Source: Chlorogloeopsis sp. ULAP01
Lineage (GTDB): Bacteria; Cyanobacteriota; Cyanobacteriia; Cyanobacteriales; Nostocaceae
Direction of reading: 5' to 3'
Assembly (NCBI RefSeq): GCF_030381805.1
Contig: NZ_JAUDRH010000017.1
Span: forward strand, 124,001 to 188,000
Length of the DNA: 64,000 bases
A program made the position numbers and the translations under genes. Positions within the stretch are counted from its first letter, which is position 1; each line of letters starts with the position of its first letter. Positions 25,770-34,712 of this stretch are shown piece after piece. The notes below the pieces were generated by a model, which did not search any database, was not told the DNA's origin, and was given only the letters and a program-made list of their open reading frames with translations.

Positions 25770-25814
25770 ACGAGAAATCTTGTCTGTGCCAAAGGCATAG
25801 ACGAGGTAGTTCAT

Positions 25815-26645
25815 TTACTCCACGCGAAAAACATCTTTCATGCCTAGCCAGTTATAGCGCCTAATTAACCAAGGCAAACCAATGAGGATGATCAGAAAAA
25901 CAATAGAAATAGCGATTCCCAAAGGCATCCCTATCTTAAAAACTCCTCCCATATAAGTCAGTAAAAACGTCGAAGGAATCATGCCCAAAAAAGTGGCAAT
26001 AGCATATTTAGCAAGAGAAAGACCAGCAATCCCCGCAGCGTAGCTAATCAGGTCAAAAGAAAAGATTGGCAGCAGGCGCGTAATAAAAATTAACCAGCTA
26101 AGATAGGTTTCTCCTCGTTGCTTAGAGAAATAGATAATTTTCCCAGTCAAAGCTTTGATTGCCGAACGCCCTAAAGTGCGCCCTAAAAAGTAAGCAATTA
26201 AACTACCTAGAAAGCCCCCGATCACACTGTAAATTCCTGCTAGAATCGTTCCCCACATAGCACCAGCGACGACTGCTAACGGCGCACTGGGAATAGGACT
26301 AACAACTACAGATAAAGTCAATATGCCGATATAGACTAATGGACCAAGGACTCCTAAATTTTTAACTCCTTGTCTAAAGCCCTCTGGTGTCAACAGCTTA
26401 ACCTCAAAATGCAGCAGCCAATAGCAGATTGATAAGCACAGCAGTAAAAGTGCCATAGCAAAGGCATTTTGACGATTAAACAGGATTTTTATCCTTTTTC
26501 GTCTTTTCACCCCAGTCCTCCGAAGTTTTGTTTTAGGTATTACTGCCCTTAGCCTTACGACCGAGACAAGGAAAAAGGCAGGCGTGTTCTCAACATAGCG
26601 CTTGTAATCTTCGTCAAATTCGGAAACTCCAGTTAGTTCTATCAT
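25815..26645 (-). CDS. TVP38/TMEM64-family (DedA-like) membrane protein
   Basis: A 276-residue inner-membrane protein with about six helices. The family core is clear: SPIPSAPLAVVAGAMWG (first re-entrant block), FLGSLIAYFLGRTLGR and ITRLLPIFSFDLISYAAGIAGL. Such proteins are lipid scramblase-like and also linked to metal or selenite handling in some bacteria, often next to mercury/copper genes. The first about 40 residues (EDYKRYVENTPAFFL) do not belong to the family; they look like the tail of an ICMT/DUF1295-type methyltransferase, so the true start may be internal, near VKRRKRIKIL. It is convergent with the outer-membrane barrel gene (45-bp gap). Confidence 0.8.
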   Translation of the reverse strand: MIELTGVSEFDEDYKRYVENTPAFFLVSVVRLRAVIPKTKLRRTGVKRRKRIKILFNRQNAFAMALLLLCLSICYWLLHFEVKLLTPEGFRQGVKNLGVLGPLVYIGILTLSVVVSPIPSAPLAVVAGAMWGTILAGIYSVIGGFLGSLIAYFLGRTLGRSAIKALTGKIIYFSKQRGETYLSWLIFITRLLPIFSFDLISYAAGIAGLSLAKYAIATFLGMIPSTFLLTYMGGVFKIGMPLGIAISIVFLIILIGLPWLIRRYNWLGMKDVFRVE

Positions 26646-26742
26646 TTAATTAAGTGTTTATAGCTTGAGATGGATAATTCTTGTAGGTTGTTTTAAGAGT
26701 CTTTAACTATCTATTTTCTGTTGCACTTTTATAGAGAGAATT

Positions 26743-28836
26743 ATGCAACGCCATAATAAGCATCACGGGCATCAGCAACCCCAGCAAGAGTACGTTGGAC
26801 ATGATGAACATCAGAAACAGCTTGCTGATGTCCGTCAGGATTTACATGAAGCTGGACAGCAACATTCCCACCACGATAAGCACGCAGGCCATCGTCCAGA
26901 AATCTTTAAGCGACGATTCTTCATCTGCCTAGTGCTAAGTTTGCCTGTGCTGTACTACGCACCCATGTTTGAAATGTGGTTTGGGTATCGCGCGATCGCC
27001 TTTCCTGGTTCAGAGTGGATCGCCCCAATTCTCAGTACAGTCATCTACTTTTATGGCGGTTGGGTTTTTCTGCGCGGGGCATGGCGGGAATTGCACAGCA
27101 AGATTGGCATGATGACGCTGATTGCGCTCGCCATCACCGTTGCTTTTATTTACAGTCTCGCTGTTTCGTTTGGGCTGAGAGGCGAACCGTTTTACTGGGA
27201 ACTGGTAACACTCGTTGACATCATGCTGCTAGGGCACTGGATCGAGATGGCATCGGTTCAGGGAGCAAGTCGAGCCTTAGAGAATTTAGCAGAACTCGTA
27301 CCTACCGTGGCACATCGTTTGGTAAATGGACGAATTGAGGATGTTCAGGTCGATACGCTACAACACGATGACCTAATTCTGGTTCGTCCCGGTGAACAAA
27401 TTCCGATCGATGGCGAAGTCACAGAAGGTGCTTCGAGTGTGAATGAAGCTTTTCTGACTGGGGAATCCCGCCCAGTCACCAAGCATATTAATGATGAAGT
27501 GGTTGCCGGATCTGTAAATGGAGATGGCGCATTGACTGTGAAAGTCACTCGCACAGGTGAACAAACCACCCTCAGCCAAATCATGCGCCTGGTTGAGGAA
27601 GCGCAAAGCTCTAAAAGCCGCTATCAAGCCTTAGCGGATCAATTAGCGTATTGGTTGACGCTGATTGCGATCGCAGTTGCAACACTGACCTTCCTTGTTT
27701 GGCTGGCATTCGCTCCTGATAGTACTTTTGCGATTAATCGTGCTGTCACGGTGCTAGTGATTGCTTGTCCACACGCATTAGGCTTGGCGATCCCACTCGT
27801 AATTGTCAATGCAACAGCGATGTCTGCCAAACATGGAATTTTAGTTCGCAGTCGAGAAGCCTTTGAGCGAGCAAGAAACATTCAAACGATCGCCTTCGAT
27901 AAAACTGGGACATTAACAGAAGGACGATTTGGAGTTCAACGAATTTACACAGATCAAATTGATGAACTCAAAGCGTTAAGAATTGCGGCAACATTAGAAT
28001 CGCTCTCTGAACATCCTCTGGCTCAAGCGATCGTGCAAGAAGCCGATCGTCGTCAGATTGAATTTACTAAAGGCGAGGATTTTCAAGCGATTCCCGGTAG
28101 CGGTGTGGAAGGCACAGTGAACAATCAACGTTATCGAGTCGGTAGACCCGAATGGGTACGCGAGTTAAAGCTGAAATTTCCAGCAGCCTTACAAGCAGGA
28201 TTAGAGCAAAGTGAGTCGCGGGGAGAAAGCGCGATCGTTCTTATGGATGACCAGCAAGTACTGGCTGTTTTTGGGTTAGCCGATCAAGTGCGGGAACCTG
28301 CAAGAGAAGCAGTCGCGAGATTGCAGGAAATGGGTGTGCAAGTGGTGATGATTACGGGCGATGCCGAAGCGGTTGCCAAGACCGTTGCCGAGGATTTGAA
28401 CATCGATCGCTACTATGCCCGTGTGCTACCACAGGATAAAGCCTCAATTATCCGCAGACTCAAAGCCGAAAAACCAACTGCGTTTGTGGGAGATGGCATT
28501 AATGATGCGCCTGCTCTAACCGAGGCAGATTTAGGACTGGCGATCGGGGCTGGAACCAATGTCGCAATTGAATCAGCAGATTTGGTATTAATCAATAGTA
28601 GCCCCCTCGATGCCACCTATGCATTGAAGTTGGCAAAAGCGACTTACAATAAAATGCTGCAAAATCTGTTTTGGGCAACGGGTTACAACATCATTGCTAT
28701 TCCTTTAGCCGCAGGAGTCGCTTATTCCTTTGGAATTCTATTGTCTCCGGCAGTAGGCGCTATCTTGATGAGCGTTTCGACCGTTGTTGTTTCGATTAAT
28801 GCCATGTTATTACGTCGGCTTAGACTCAGAGGCTAA
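26743..28836 (+). CDS. copB: P1B-3-type copper ATPase with His-rich N-terminus
   Basis: A 697-residue heavy-metal P-type ATPase. Instead of an HMA domain its first 50 residues are His-rich (HNKHHGHQQPQQ, HDKHAGH). The channel motif is CPHALGLAIPLV, that is CPH, which marks the CopB/Cu(II) or Ag group; other motifs are TGES, DKTGT, SEHPLA and GDGINDAPAL, all intact. It complements the CPC-type CopA 12 kb upstream. No MerR-type site precedes it, so its control differs. Its last 27 bp overlap the end of the membrane gene on the other strand. Confidence 0.93.
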   Translation: MQRHNKHHGHQQPQQEYVGHDEHQKQLADVRQDLHEAGQQHSHHDKHAGHRPEIFKRRFFICLVLSLPVLYYAPMFEMWFGYRAIAFPGSEWIAPILSTVIYFYGGWVFLRGAWRELHSKIGMMTLIALAITVAFIYSLAVSFGLRGEPFYWELVTLVDIMLLGHWIEMASVQGASRALENLAELVPTVAHRLVNGRIEDVQVDTLQHDDLILVRPGEQIPIDGEVTEGASSVNEAFLTGESRPVTKHINDEVVAGSVNGDGALTVKVTRTGEQTTLSQIMRLVEEAQSSKSRYQALADQLAYWLTLIAIAVATLTFLVWLAFAPDSTFAINRAVTVLVIACPHALGLAIPLVIVNATAMSAKHGILVRSREAFERARNIQTIAFDKTGTLTEGRFGVQRIYTDQIDELKALRIAATLESLSEHPLAQAIVQEADRRQIEFTKGEDFQAIPGSGVEGTVNNQRYRVGRPEWVRELKLKFPAALQAGLEQSESRGESAIVLMDDQQVLAVFGLADQVREPAREAVARLQEMGVQVVMITGDAEAVAKTVAEDLNIDRYYARVLPQDKASIIRRLKAEKPTAFVGDGINDAPALTEADLGLAIGAGTNVAIESADLVLINSSPLDATYALKLAKATYNKMLQNLFWATGYNIIAIPLAAGVAYSFGILLSPAVGAILMSVSTVVVSINAMLLRRLRLRG

Positions 28837-29475
28837 ATCTTTAGATTTCTGTTCGGCTTGTTTGTCCATTGCGATCGCGCCTCGGTGGTGTATTCGCCTG
28901 GCATCAATGAAGCGCCAAATGACGCACACAAAACAGTCTAAATCCCCTTTGTTTGAGTAATTTGTCCCACAATCCAACCAAGTTAGAACGGGTAGAATCA
29001 TCAACTGAAGCACGGGCAGAATCCCGACCTCTAGAAGCGGAAGTCGGATCATGGCTTCACTGTAGCTCCAGATGCCCATTACTAAGGCAATCCACTCGAT
29101 TAGTGTTGCACTGGTTAGACCAGCACCTGCGAGCGTTAGAATTCTTAAGCCATTGAGATGAGCAATCCAATCCCGATCGTGGGTGATACGGTGACCAAGC
29201 CAGTACAGCACACTGATGTAGACAGCATCTCCGATTGACGCTAAACCGCAAATTAGCCATGTTTGAGCAGCAGATGTAGCAAATTGCTCGTAAGCGAACA
29301 TCTGCCCCATCTCCCAGACAAAGTTAATCATGAAAGCGGCGACAAAGATTAGGAGTAGAAAGGTTTTGGAAGATTGGCTCTGAGTCAGGGGGTTATACCG
29401 TTTCACTTTAAAGTTGATACATTTGGACAAGCTGGGGGAGTGAATTGTATCAAGATTTTCGTGAAATGGTATCAC
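28810..29475 (-). CDS. four-helix membrane protein with altered C-terminus
   Basis: A 221-residue frame with about four helices (FLLLIFVAAFMINFVWEMGQ, TWLICGLASIGDAVYISVLY, ILTLAGAGLTSATLIEWIAL, VGILPVLQLMILPVLTWL). The NFVWEMGQ motif occurs in a small family of uncharacterised bacterial membrane proteins. From about residue 172 (DCGTNYSNKG onward) the sequence no longer looks like the family and is polar with Cys/His, suggesting that the end was replaced by a rearrangement. The start is also uncertain, as the first 35 residues look untypical. It ends inside the last 27 bp of copB on the other strand. Confidence 0.55.
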   Translation of the reverse strand: MIPFHENLDTIHSPSLSKCINFKVKRYNPLTQSQSSKTFLLLIFVAAFMINFVWEMGQMFAYEQFATSAAQTWLICGLASIGDAVYISVLYWLGHRITHDRDWIAHLNGLRILTLAGAGLTSATLIEWIALVMGIWSYSEAMIRLPLLEVGILPVLQLMILPVLTWLDCGTNYSNKGDLDCFVCVIWRFIDARRIHHRGAIAMDKQAEQKSKDLASESKPT

Positions 29476-29541
29476 TTTCAGATGGCCAACATACCGCGTA
29501 TATAATTAACTTAAAGCTACGTATCATTTCCTGCATAGACA

Positions 29542-29988
29542 CTACTTACCATCTTTGAGCTTATCTTCATACTTGAGGACGTGCTGTGCAGAAATTCCCC
29601 AGCCTGTTAAAGTGCCTAGCACTCCTCCTCCAACTGCACCAGCCACAGCACCTTCAATACCACCTAATAATGCTGTGCTGGCTAAGTGTCCAATTATTAA
29701 CGTTGGTCCAACACCAGGAATCCAAATAAAAGCTGCACCAGCAAGCACACTCACCCCTGGTAACAGTATTTTCCGTTCTGCCAACCGTGCTGTAGTTAAG
29801 TCAAACAAAACGCTGGGAGATTCTGGACTTAAAGTTGACCGTTGGTAGAGCCAACGCACCAGTTTCCAGTGTTCTGGTTGGGAGTGAAATTCTTGATAGC
29901 TGTAGCGTTGTTTAATTAACGCTGTATGCTCCCATTTGGTCTCGGAATTTCGGTATTGTTCTAAGCAGTTTGTATCCAACTGACCCAA
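29542..29988 (-). pseudogene. chimera: Tn3 transposase fragment joined to a glycine-zipper stress protein
   Basis: The 148-residue frame has two unrelated parts. Residues 1-80 (ALIKQRYSYQEFHSQPEHW, LFDLTTARLAERKILLPGV) resemble the N-terminal DUF4158 part of Tn3-family transposases. From about residue 83 (AGAAFIWIPGVGPTLI, then GGIEGAVAGAVGGGVLGTL, ending SAQHVLKYEDKLKDGK) it resembles the hydrophobic end of cyanobacterial general-stress (17M/DUF1269-like) proteins. The junction is near 29742. Both parts are incomplete, so this is most likely a scar of transposition or deletion, though the frame is open and could be translated. Confidence 0.55.
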
Positions 29989-30227
29989 ACTCTAAAATTA
30001 CTTCACAACGGGCGCAAGAAGTAGCACTTTCTGCTTTTGAAAAAATTCCGTCTTTAGGGCAATAACTTATCAATATAAATTTAATTTGTATATGACTACA
30101 TGATTAAAACTATCACAATTAAAAACTTATCAAGAGAATAGACAATACTCTTGATTGTCGAAATATGGATTCATGCCAAATTTAGTAAAAAATTACACTT
30201 TTTTACTAAATAAACTAGAGGTAACAC

Positions 30228-30443
30228 TTAATATAATTCGCCACCGCGAGCGAAAATTTCTATCACTTCACTTCTGGTTACTTGATTTTTATCGGCTATT
30301 TCTAACAGCTTCTCCCATGCTTCATCGGTTAGGCGAATTGACCTTAACCGTTTGGGGGAATCTCCATAATCAGTTTCAAATTTACCATCTGGTGTACGCG
30401 GTCGTCTTTGAGATTTTTGTCTAGTACCGGAATATTGATCCAT
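30228..30443 (-). CDS. small ribbon-helix-helix-like DNA-binding protein
   Basis: A 71-residue protein with a basic, disordered N-terminal half (GTRQKSQRRPRTPDG) and a C-terminal part (LRSIRLTDEAWEKLLEIADK, then VTRSEVIEIFARGG) that fits a ribbon-helix-helix fold: one beta strand followed by two helices. Proteins of this type are common on cyanobacterial plasmids and regulate copy number, partition or toxin genes. Nothing on the same strand next to it shows which. Function is inferred from shape only. Confidence 0.6.
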   Translation of the reverse strand: MDQYSGTRQKSQRRPRTPDGKFETDYGDSPKRLRSIRLTDEAWEKLLEIADKNQVTRSEVIEIFARGGELY

Positions 30444-30733
30444 TGTCCTAAGTTATACATGCTGTCTTACTATATCATGTATATACATGGCTGAATGACT
30501 GATTTTTCAAGATTTTTTTTCTTATCCCGGTTTTCTGTTCCGTTGCTACTCACGCCCCTTACCTCACTAAAAGCACCACAATTGAGCAGTCTAATAAAAT
30601 AACAAGGTATGTCAAATGGGATTTATTACAAATTTGCTTTGTTGCAAAATTGTTGATTGCAACTTTTACAAATGAAATATCATGAAAGTAATTGCACCTG
30701 CGGAGTTAGAATGCGATCGCCTTTCCACTTTAG
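30444..30733. other. gap without a gene
   Basis: About 290 bp, AT-rich; no gene, promoter or repeat could be named with confidence apart from one GCGATCGC octamer near 30713. Confidence 0.4.
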
Positions 30734-31040
30734 TCAAACGCTGTTGATATGTTTGACCATAGGCTTTGACCAAGTGTATGGCTGAAATGGTTTATCAAGG
30801 GGCGTTTTAGCAATGTGGTTTGTGTAATTGTGCATCACTTTGATTGCTATACCCAGAATGACTTCTAGCACTTGTTGTTTAGCATAACCAACTGCTAAAA
30901 ATTCCTCAATTTCATCATCTTCAAGCCAACCCCGTGCTTGAATCATTCGTTGCGTAAAACGGCGTAGTGCTTGTAAGTTTGGATCTGCGAGTGGGATAAC
31001 ATCACCTAACGCTTGAATATCTTCACTCTCCCCATTGTGT
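30734..31040 (-). pseudogene. C-terminal part of an AhpD/carboxymuconolactone decarboxylase-like protein
   Basis: The frame ends the way peroxidase-related carboxymuconolactone decarboxylases do: ALRRFTQRMIQARGWL, then YAKQQVLEVILGIAIKVM and NYTNHIAKTPLDKPFQPYTW. Complete proteins are about 180 residues with a CxxC site near the middle; only the last 100 or so remain, and the open frame runs back into the end of the LysR gene. The 5' half is therefore lost, and the remaining ATG at 30946 would give 70 residues without a catalytic site. Confidence 0.6.
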
Positions 31041-31913
31041 CGTCTTCCGTGCCAAGCCCAGAAATGCTCTTATTACTGGTGAGGAATCATGCTGCCGCCA
31101 AGTAAGATAAAGTCCGGTTTTAGGTATCTGCTCTTGTAAGGGTCTGTAAATGACTCTGCTTCTGTGGAAGTTTTGCAAGGAGGCGGGAACGAAAGCAATG
31201 CCCAATCCTGCTGCAACCAAGCCGATGATAGTTTGCATCTGAACTGCCTCTTGAGCAACTTTCGGATGAAATCCAGCTTGTTGACAAATGTTAATAATCT
31301 GCTCGTAAAAGATGGGTCCCATTTTGGCAGGAAATAGGATAAATAATTCATCTGCCAAAGCGGAGAGAGACACTTTAGTCTGAGCAGAGAACGGATGGGT
31401 TTCTGGCAACGCCAATACCAATGATTCTTGCAAAATGCATTCTACACTCAAACCTGGCTCAATGATGGCAGAACGAACAATGCCGACATCAACTTGTTTG
31501 TGATGCAGGGCTTGAATTTGCTCTTGCGTCGTCAGTTCATGCAATCGCAGTTGTACAGCAGGAAACTGTTCTCGAAAGACACTTACAATATCTGGCAGTA
31601 CACTATACGTTGCAGAGCCGACAAAGCCGATCGCCAACCGTCCAACCTCACCCCGCCCTATCTGTTGTGTCACTTCGATCGCCTGTTCGAGTTGCGCTAA
31701 CACTCCATAGGAGCGATCTAAAAACATTTTGCCTGCTTCAGTCAGATGTACTTGCCGCTTCGTTCGTTCAAACAACTTGACTCCTAGTTCATCTTCCAAA
31801 CCACGAATCTGCTGACTGAGCGGAGGTTGGGAAATGTGCAACCGCTCTGCTGCTCGACTAAAGTGTAGTTCTTCAGCCACCGCGATGAAGTAGTGCAGGT
31901 GCCGTAATTCCAT
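31023..31913 (-). CDS. LysR-family transcriptional regulator
   Basis: A 296-residue LTTR of normal length. The winged HTH occupies residues 1-60 (MELRHLHYFIAVAEELHFSR, RLHISQPPLSQQIRGLE, GVKLFERTKRQVHLTEAG), followed by a periplasmic-binding-like effector domain (IGFVGSATYSVLPDIV, LVALPETHPF). It resembles the BenM/CatM/CbbR-type subgroup with small aromatic effectors. It is divergent from the SDR gene at 32032 with 118 bp between, the normal layout for an LTTR and its target. It probably controls that SDR. Confidence 0.92.
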   Translation of the reverse strand: MELRHLHYFIAVAEELHFSRAAERLHISQPPLSQQIRGLEDELGVKLFERTKRQVHLTEAGKMFLDRSYGVLAQLEQAIEVTQQIGRGEVGRLAIGFVGSATYSVLPDIVSVFREQFPAVQLRLHELTTQEQIQALHHKQVDVGIVRSAIIEPGLSVECILQESLVLALPETHPFSAQTKVSLSALADELFILFPAKMGPIFYEQIINICQQAGFHPKVAQEAVQMQTIIGLVAAGLGIAFVPASLQNFHRSRVIYRPLQEQIPKTGLYLTWRQHDSSPVIRAFLGLARKTTQWGE

Positions 31914-31958
31914 CTTACTTATATGTCTAACCTATTAATCTTAGTCAAATATATATTG

Positions 31959-31976
31959 GACAGTCGCATGGCTGTC
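31959..31976 (+). promoter_or_regulatory. candidate operator before the SDR gene
   Basis: GACAG (31959-31963), 8 nt, CTGTC (31972-31976) in the LysR-SDR gap. The half-sites match those of the TetR operator at 6731 (GACAG). It could belong to a TetR protein or be chance; a remnant TetR gene lies at 34521. Confidence 0.3.
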
Positions 31977-32031
31977 TCCTACCGTAAGAAATATGAGGCG
32001 CGTCTCATCGTTTTTGGATTGGAGAAAACAA

Positions 32032-32913
32032 ATGAACTTAGACAAAAATTGTGTCGCTCCTAAAGTTTGGTTAATTACAGGATGCTCAACAGGATTCGGA
32101 CGTGCGCTAGCAGAAGCTGTGTTGAAGAAGGGCGACCATCTGCTGGCGACTGCTCGCGAACCAGAGCAACTTCGCGCTTTAATTGACCATTATCCAAAAA
32201 CTGCATTCGGCGAGCGTCTAGATGTAACCATATGCCAAGAGATACAAGCAGCCGTTGATGCAGCAATCAAAACATTTGGTCGAATTGATGTACTCGTCAA
32301 CAATGCTGGCTATGGACTGATTGGCGCACTCGAAGAAGTCAGTGATGCTGATATTCGCCAACAGTTTGAAACCAACTTCTTTGGGGCAGTTCATCTAATC
32401 CAAACTGTTTTGCCTCTGATGCGCCAGCAAGGTAGCGGTCACATTGTGAATATGTCATCTACAGCAGGATTAGTGGGGTTTGGTGGTAGCAGTATCTACT
32501 GTGGCACTAAATTTGCCCTTGAAGGTATATCTGAAGCCCTGGCTAAAGAGGTGAGATCCTTTGGAATTAAAGTGACTTTAATTGAACCTGGGGCATTTCG
32601 CACAGACTTTAATGGACGCTCTCTGGCAGCAGTTAAACAATCCATTGATGCCTATGCGACCGTAACCGGTGCCTCGTTGCAGTGGTTCAAAGATATGGAT
32701 GGTAAGCAACTTGGCAATCCACGATCGGCGGCACAAGCCATCATTCAAGCTGTGGAAAGTCCTCATCCGCCGATGCGACTGGCGTTAGGCACGGATGCCA
32801 TGAGCCTGATTCAGGAAAAACTGGAATGGGTCAAAACGGATTTGGATGCTTGGCAGCAGGTTACTGTAAGTACGGATTATACAGATAAAAACAGTGGGGT
32901 AATGGTTAGTTAG
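32032..32913 (+). CDS. short-chain dehydrogenase/reductase (SDR)
   Basis: A 293-residue classical SDR. Cofactor motif WLITGCSTGFGRALAEA (TGxxxGxG), NNAG in LVNNAGYG, catalytic Ser in NMSSTAGLV, and YxxxK in YCGTKFAL are all present. This group oxidises or reduces a hydroxyl/carbonyl with NAD(P)(H). The longer frame from 31993 is rejected because GGAG stands 8 bp before the ATG at 32032. It is divergent from the LysR gene and is followed 25 bp later by a NIPSNAP-type gene. The substrate is unknown. Confidence 0.92.
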   Translation: MNLDKNCVAPKVWLITGCSTGFGRALAEAVLKKGDHLLATAREPEQLRALIDHYPKTAFGERLDVTICQEIQAAVDAAIKTFGRIDVLVNNAGYGLIGALEEVSDADIRQQFETNFFGAVHLIQTVLPLMRQQGSGHIVNMSSTAGLVGFGGSSIYCGTKFALEGISEALAKEVRSFGIKVTLIEPGAFRTDFNGRSLAAVKQSIDAYATVTGASLQWFKDMDGKQLGNPRSAAQAIIQAVESPHPPMRLALGTDAMSLIQEKLEWVKTDLDAWQQVTVSTDYTDKNSGVMVS

Positions 32914-32938
32914 GTAACTATAGAACGTTTACTAAGCC

Positions 32939-33385
32939 ATGAGGCACAACATCATGCACACTTTCAAAGCTCTAGCACTCTTTTGGCTCATCGCCTTCCC
33001 TGGCATTGTTAATGCACAGGATCGCTATGTTTGCCCAAGCAATGGCAGCGAACTTCAGCAACTAAGAATCTATGAGGTCAATCGCAGCAACAAAGAGGCT
33101 TTTCATAAGCGCTTTCAGGATCATGCTCTAAGGATCATGAAGCGACATGGTTTTAAGATCATTGACATATGGGAAAGTGATTCTGGTGAGAAGGTTGAAT
33201 TTATCTATCTTCTGGCTTGGCCGGACAAAAGCACAATGGATTTACGCTGGAAAGAGTTCCTCTCAGACAAAGAATGGACTGATATCAAGAAGCAGACAGC
33301 GGCTGAAAGCGGAGAACTAGTCCGAGAAGTTAATGGCTACCCCCTAACTCGCGTGTCTTACAGTCCGGTATGCGCCAAGAAATGA
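32939..33385 (+). CDS. exported NIPSNAP-family protein
   Basis: A 148-residue protein with a signal peptide (best read from Met6, MHTFKALALFWLIAFPG, cut near VNAQ) and one NIPSNAP-type ferredoxin-like dimeric alpha+beta domain: LQQLRIYEVNRSNKEAFHKR, FKIIDIWESDSGEKVEFIYL, AWPDKSTMDLRWKEF. NIPSNAP proteins have no firmly known reaction; bacterial ones often lie beside oxidoreductases. The export signal is unusual for the family. It follows the SDR gene with a 25-bp gap, so the two are probably co-transcribed under the LysR regulator. Confidence 0.8.
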   Translation: MRHNIMHTFKALALFWLIAFPGIVNAQDRYVCPSNGSELQQLRIYEVNRSNKEAFHKRFQDHALRIMKRHGFKIIDIWESDSGEKVEFIYLLAWPDKSTMDLRWKEFLSDKEWTDIKKQTAAESGELVREVNGYPLTRVSYSPVCAKK

Positions 33386-33529
33386 GTGGTACGCCGCCTA
33401 ACAATTCATTCAAGCCGAAGCCGCTTGGCGGTTCAGCTTAATTAGAGTCTGGTAGTTAAGCTCGCTCGCTAGTCATTAAACAGTGCATACACCTACTAAA
33501 AAGCAGAATTTAAGTCAGGAGAAAGTGAA

Positions 33530-34387
33530 GTGATTCGGCTCGACGATCAAGTAGCAATTATTACTGGAAGCGGGCGAGGTTTGGGGGCAGCCTATGCCCA
33601 CCTGCTTGCGGAAAGAGGAGCGCGTGTCGTTATACATGACGCAGGCGTTAACAAAGATGGAACCGGATTCGATCCGAACGTGGCGGCTGATGCTGCACGG
33701 AAAATTCAAGAAGCAGGTGGAGTTGCATTCCCAATCAACGCAATCCTTGATAGTAGAGATAACTGCCAAAGTCTAGTGGAAACTACGCTCTTGAAGTTTG
33801 GTCGCCTCGACATCTTGATTCACAATGCCGGATGGGTTGCCTATCAGTCAGTGCAAGAACTAACGCCTGATTTTCTACAGCGCGCCATCAGCATTAATTT
33901 AGAGGCACCAACATGGCTGGCTCAAGCCGCCTTTGGGACGATGAAACAGCAAAACTACGGACGGATTGTGCTGACGACTTCGGATAGAGCGATTTATCAG
34001 CAATATGCACTCAGTGGTCTTGCCCCTTATGCGATGGGAAAAATGGCACAGATAGGTCTGATGAATGTGCTCGCGGTTGAAGGCAAAGAGCATGGAATTC
34101 TCGTTAATGCGATTTCGCCGGTAGCCAAAACGCGGATGTGGAACGTACAAGATGAGCCTCTTGAGTTGCGACCCGATCAAGTAGCCCCCGGATTGTTATA
34201 TCTCGCTTCTGGTGAATGCCAAGAGTCTGGATTTATATTAAGGGCAAGCAATGGTCAATTCACAGCAGTGCGCTGGATCGAGCGAGACAATGTGGACTAT
34301 CCATTAAACCTTGCCGCTGTTGAGGTTTCTACTGCGGAGGATTTGGCTACTCGCTGGCAGGATATTGCTGTGGATGTTGCGTTTTAA
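33530..34387 (+). CDS. short-chain dehydrogenase (17-beta-HSD4/MFE-like)
   Basis: A 285-residue SDR starting at GTG 33530, with AGGAG 9 bp upstream. The cofactor loop is TGSGRGLGAAYAHLLAERGA, NAG is in LIHNAGWVAY, and the active-site Tyr-Lys are in YAMGKMAQIG; the serine region is LTTSDRAIY. It resembles the dehydrogenase part of peroxisomal multifunctional enzyme 2, including the long loop after the first strand (HDAGVNKDGTGF). The C-terminal 60 residues are a family-type extension. It lies 145 bp behind the NIPSNAP gene. The natural substrate cannot be told. Confidence 0.88.
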   Translation: MIRLDDQVAIITGSGRGLGAAYAHLLAERGARVVIHDAGVNKDGTGFDPNVAADAARKIQEAGGVAFPINAILDSRDNCQSLVETTLLKFGRLDILIHNAGWVAYQSVQELTPDFLQRAISINLEAPTWLAQAAFGTMKQQNYGRIVLTTSDRAIYQQYALSGLAPYAMGKMAQIGLMNVLAVEGKEHGILVNAISPVAKTRMWNVQDEPLELRPDQVAPGLLYLASGECQESGFILRASNGQFTAVRWIERDNVDYPLNLAAVEVSTAEDLATRWQDIAVDVAF

Positions 34388-34520
34388 AGACTGGGCTTGT
34401 ACTTCGAGATGGTCTGTAGGGAAACAATCGAGATTATTAGCGGGAGAGTAGTTGAAAGGATGTGGGTAAGGGGCGATCGCCTCTCTCCCCAATGCCTCCT
34501 GTGAATGAGGAGAGCGAGGC

Positions 34521-34691
34521 ATTACACTCAAAAAACGCTTACTGGCAGCCTTTGATGTGTTGCGTGAGTGGTACTCAAGTCCCAATTTTCGCGGTTGTCC
34601 ATTCATCAATGCTGTTTTGGAGCTTGCCGATGCCTCTCATACAGCACATCAGGTAGTGAAGGCAGAGAGTACACTTTTCTCTAACACTTAA
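34521..34691 (+). pseudogene. TetR-family C-terminal remnant
   Basis: The frame from 34521 reads LLAAFDVLREWYSSPNFRG, CPFINAVLELAD and AHQVVKAE before a stop at 34689-34691. It matches the ligand domain of the same TetR subgroup as the gene at 6764 (FRGCAFLN there, FRGCPFIN here). No DNA-binding part remains upstream. The SDR gene ahead may once have been controlled by this regulator. Confidence 0.55.
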
Positions 34692-34712
34692 CACCTATTC
34701 CTCATAATCCCT

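Noticed and set aside
26646..26742. MerR-type promoter before copB
   Set aside because: No TTGACT with a 20-nt dyad was found; copB seems to be controlled otherwise.
29990..30064. Plus-strand stretch reading ITSQRAQEVALSAFEKIPSLG before a stop
   Set aside because: Looks like the end of some protein, but it is too short and I cannot name a family.
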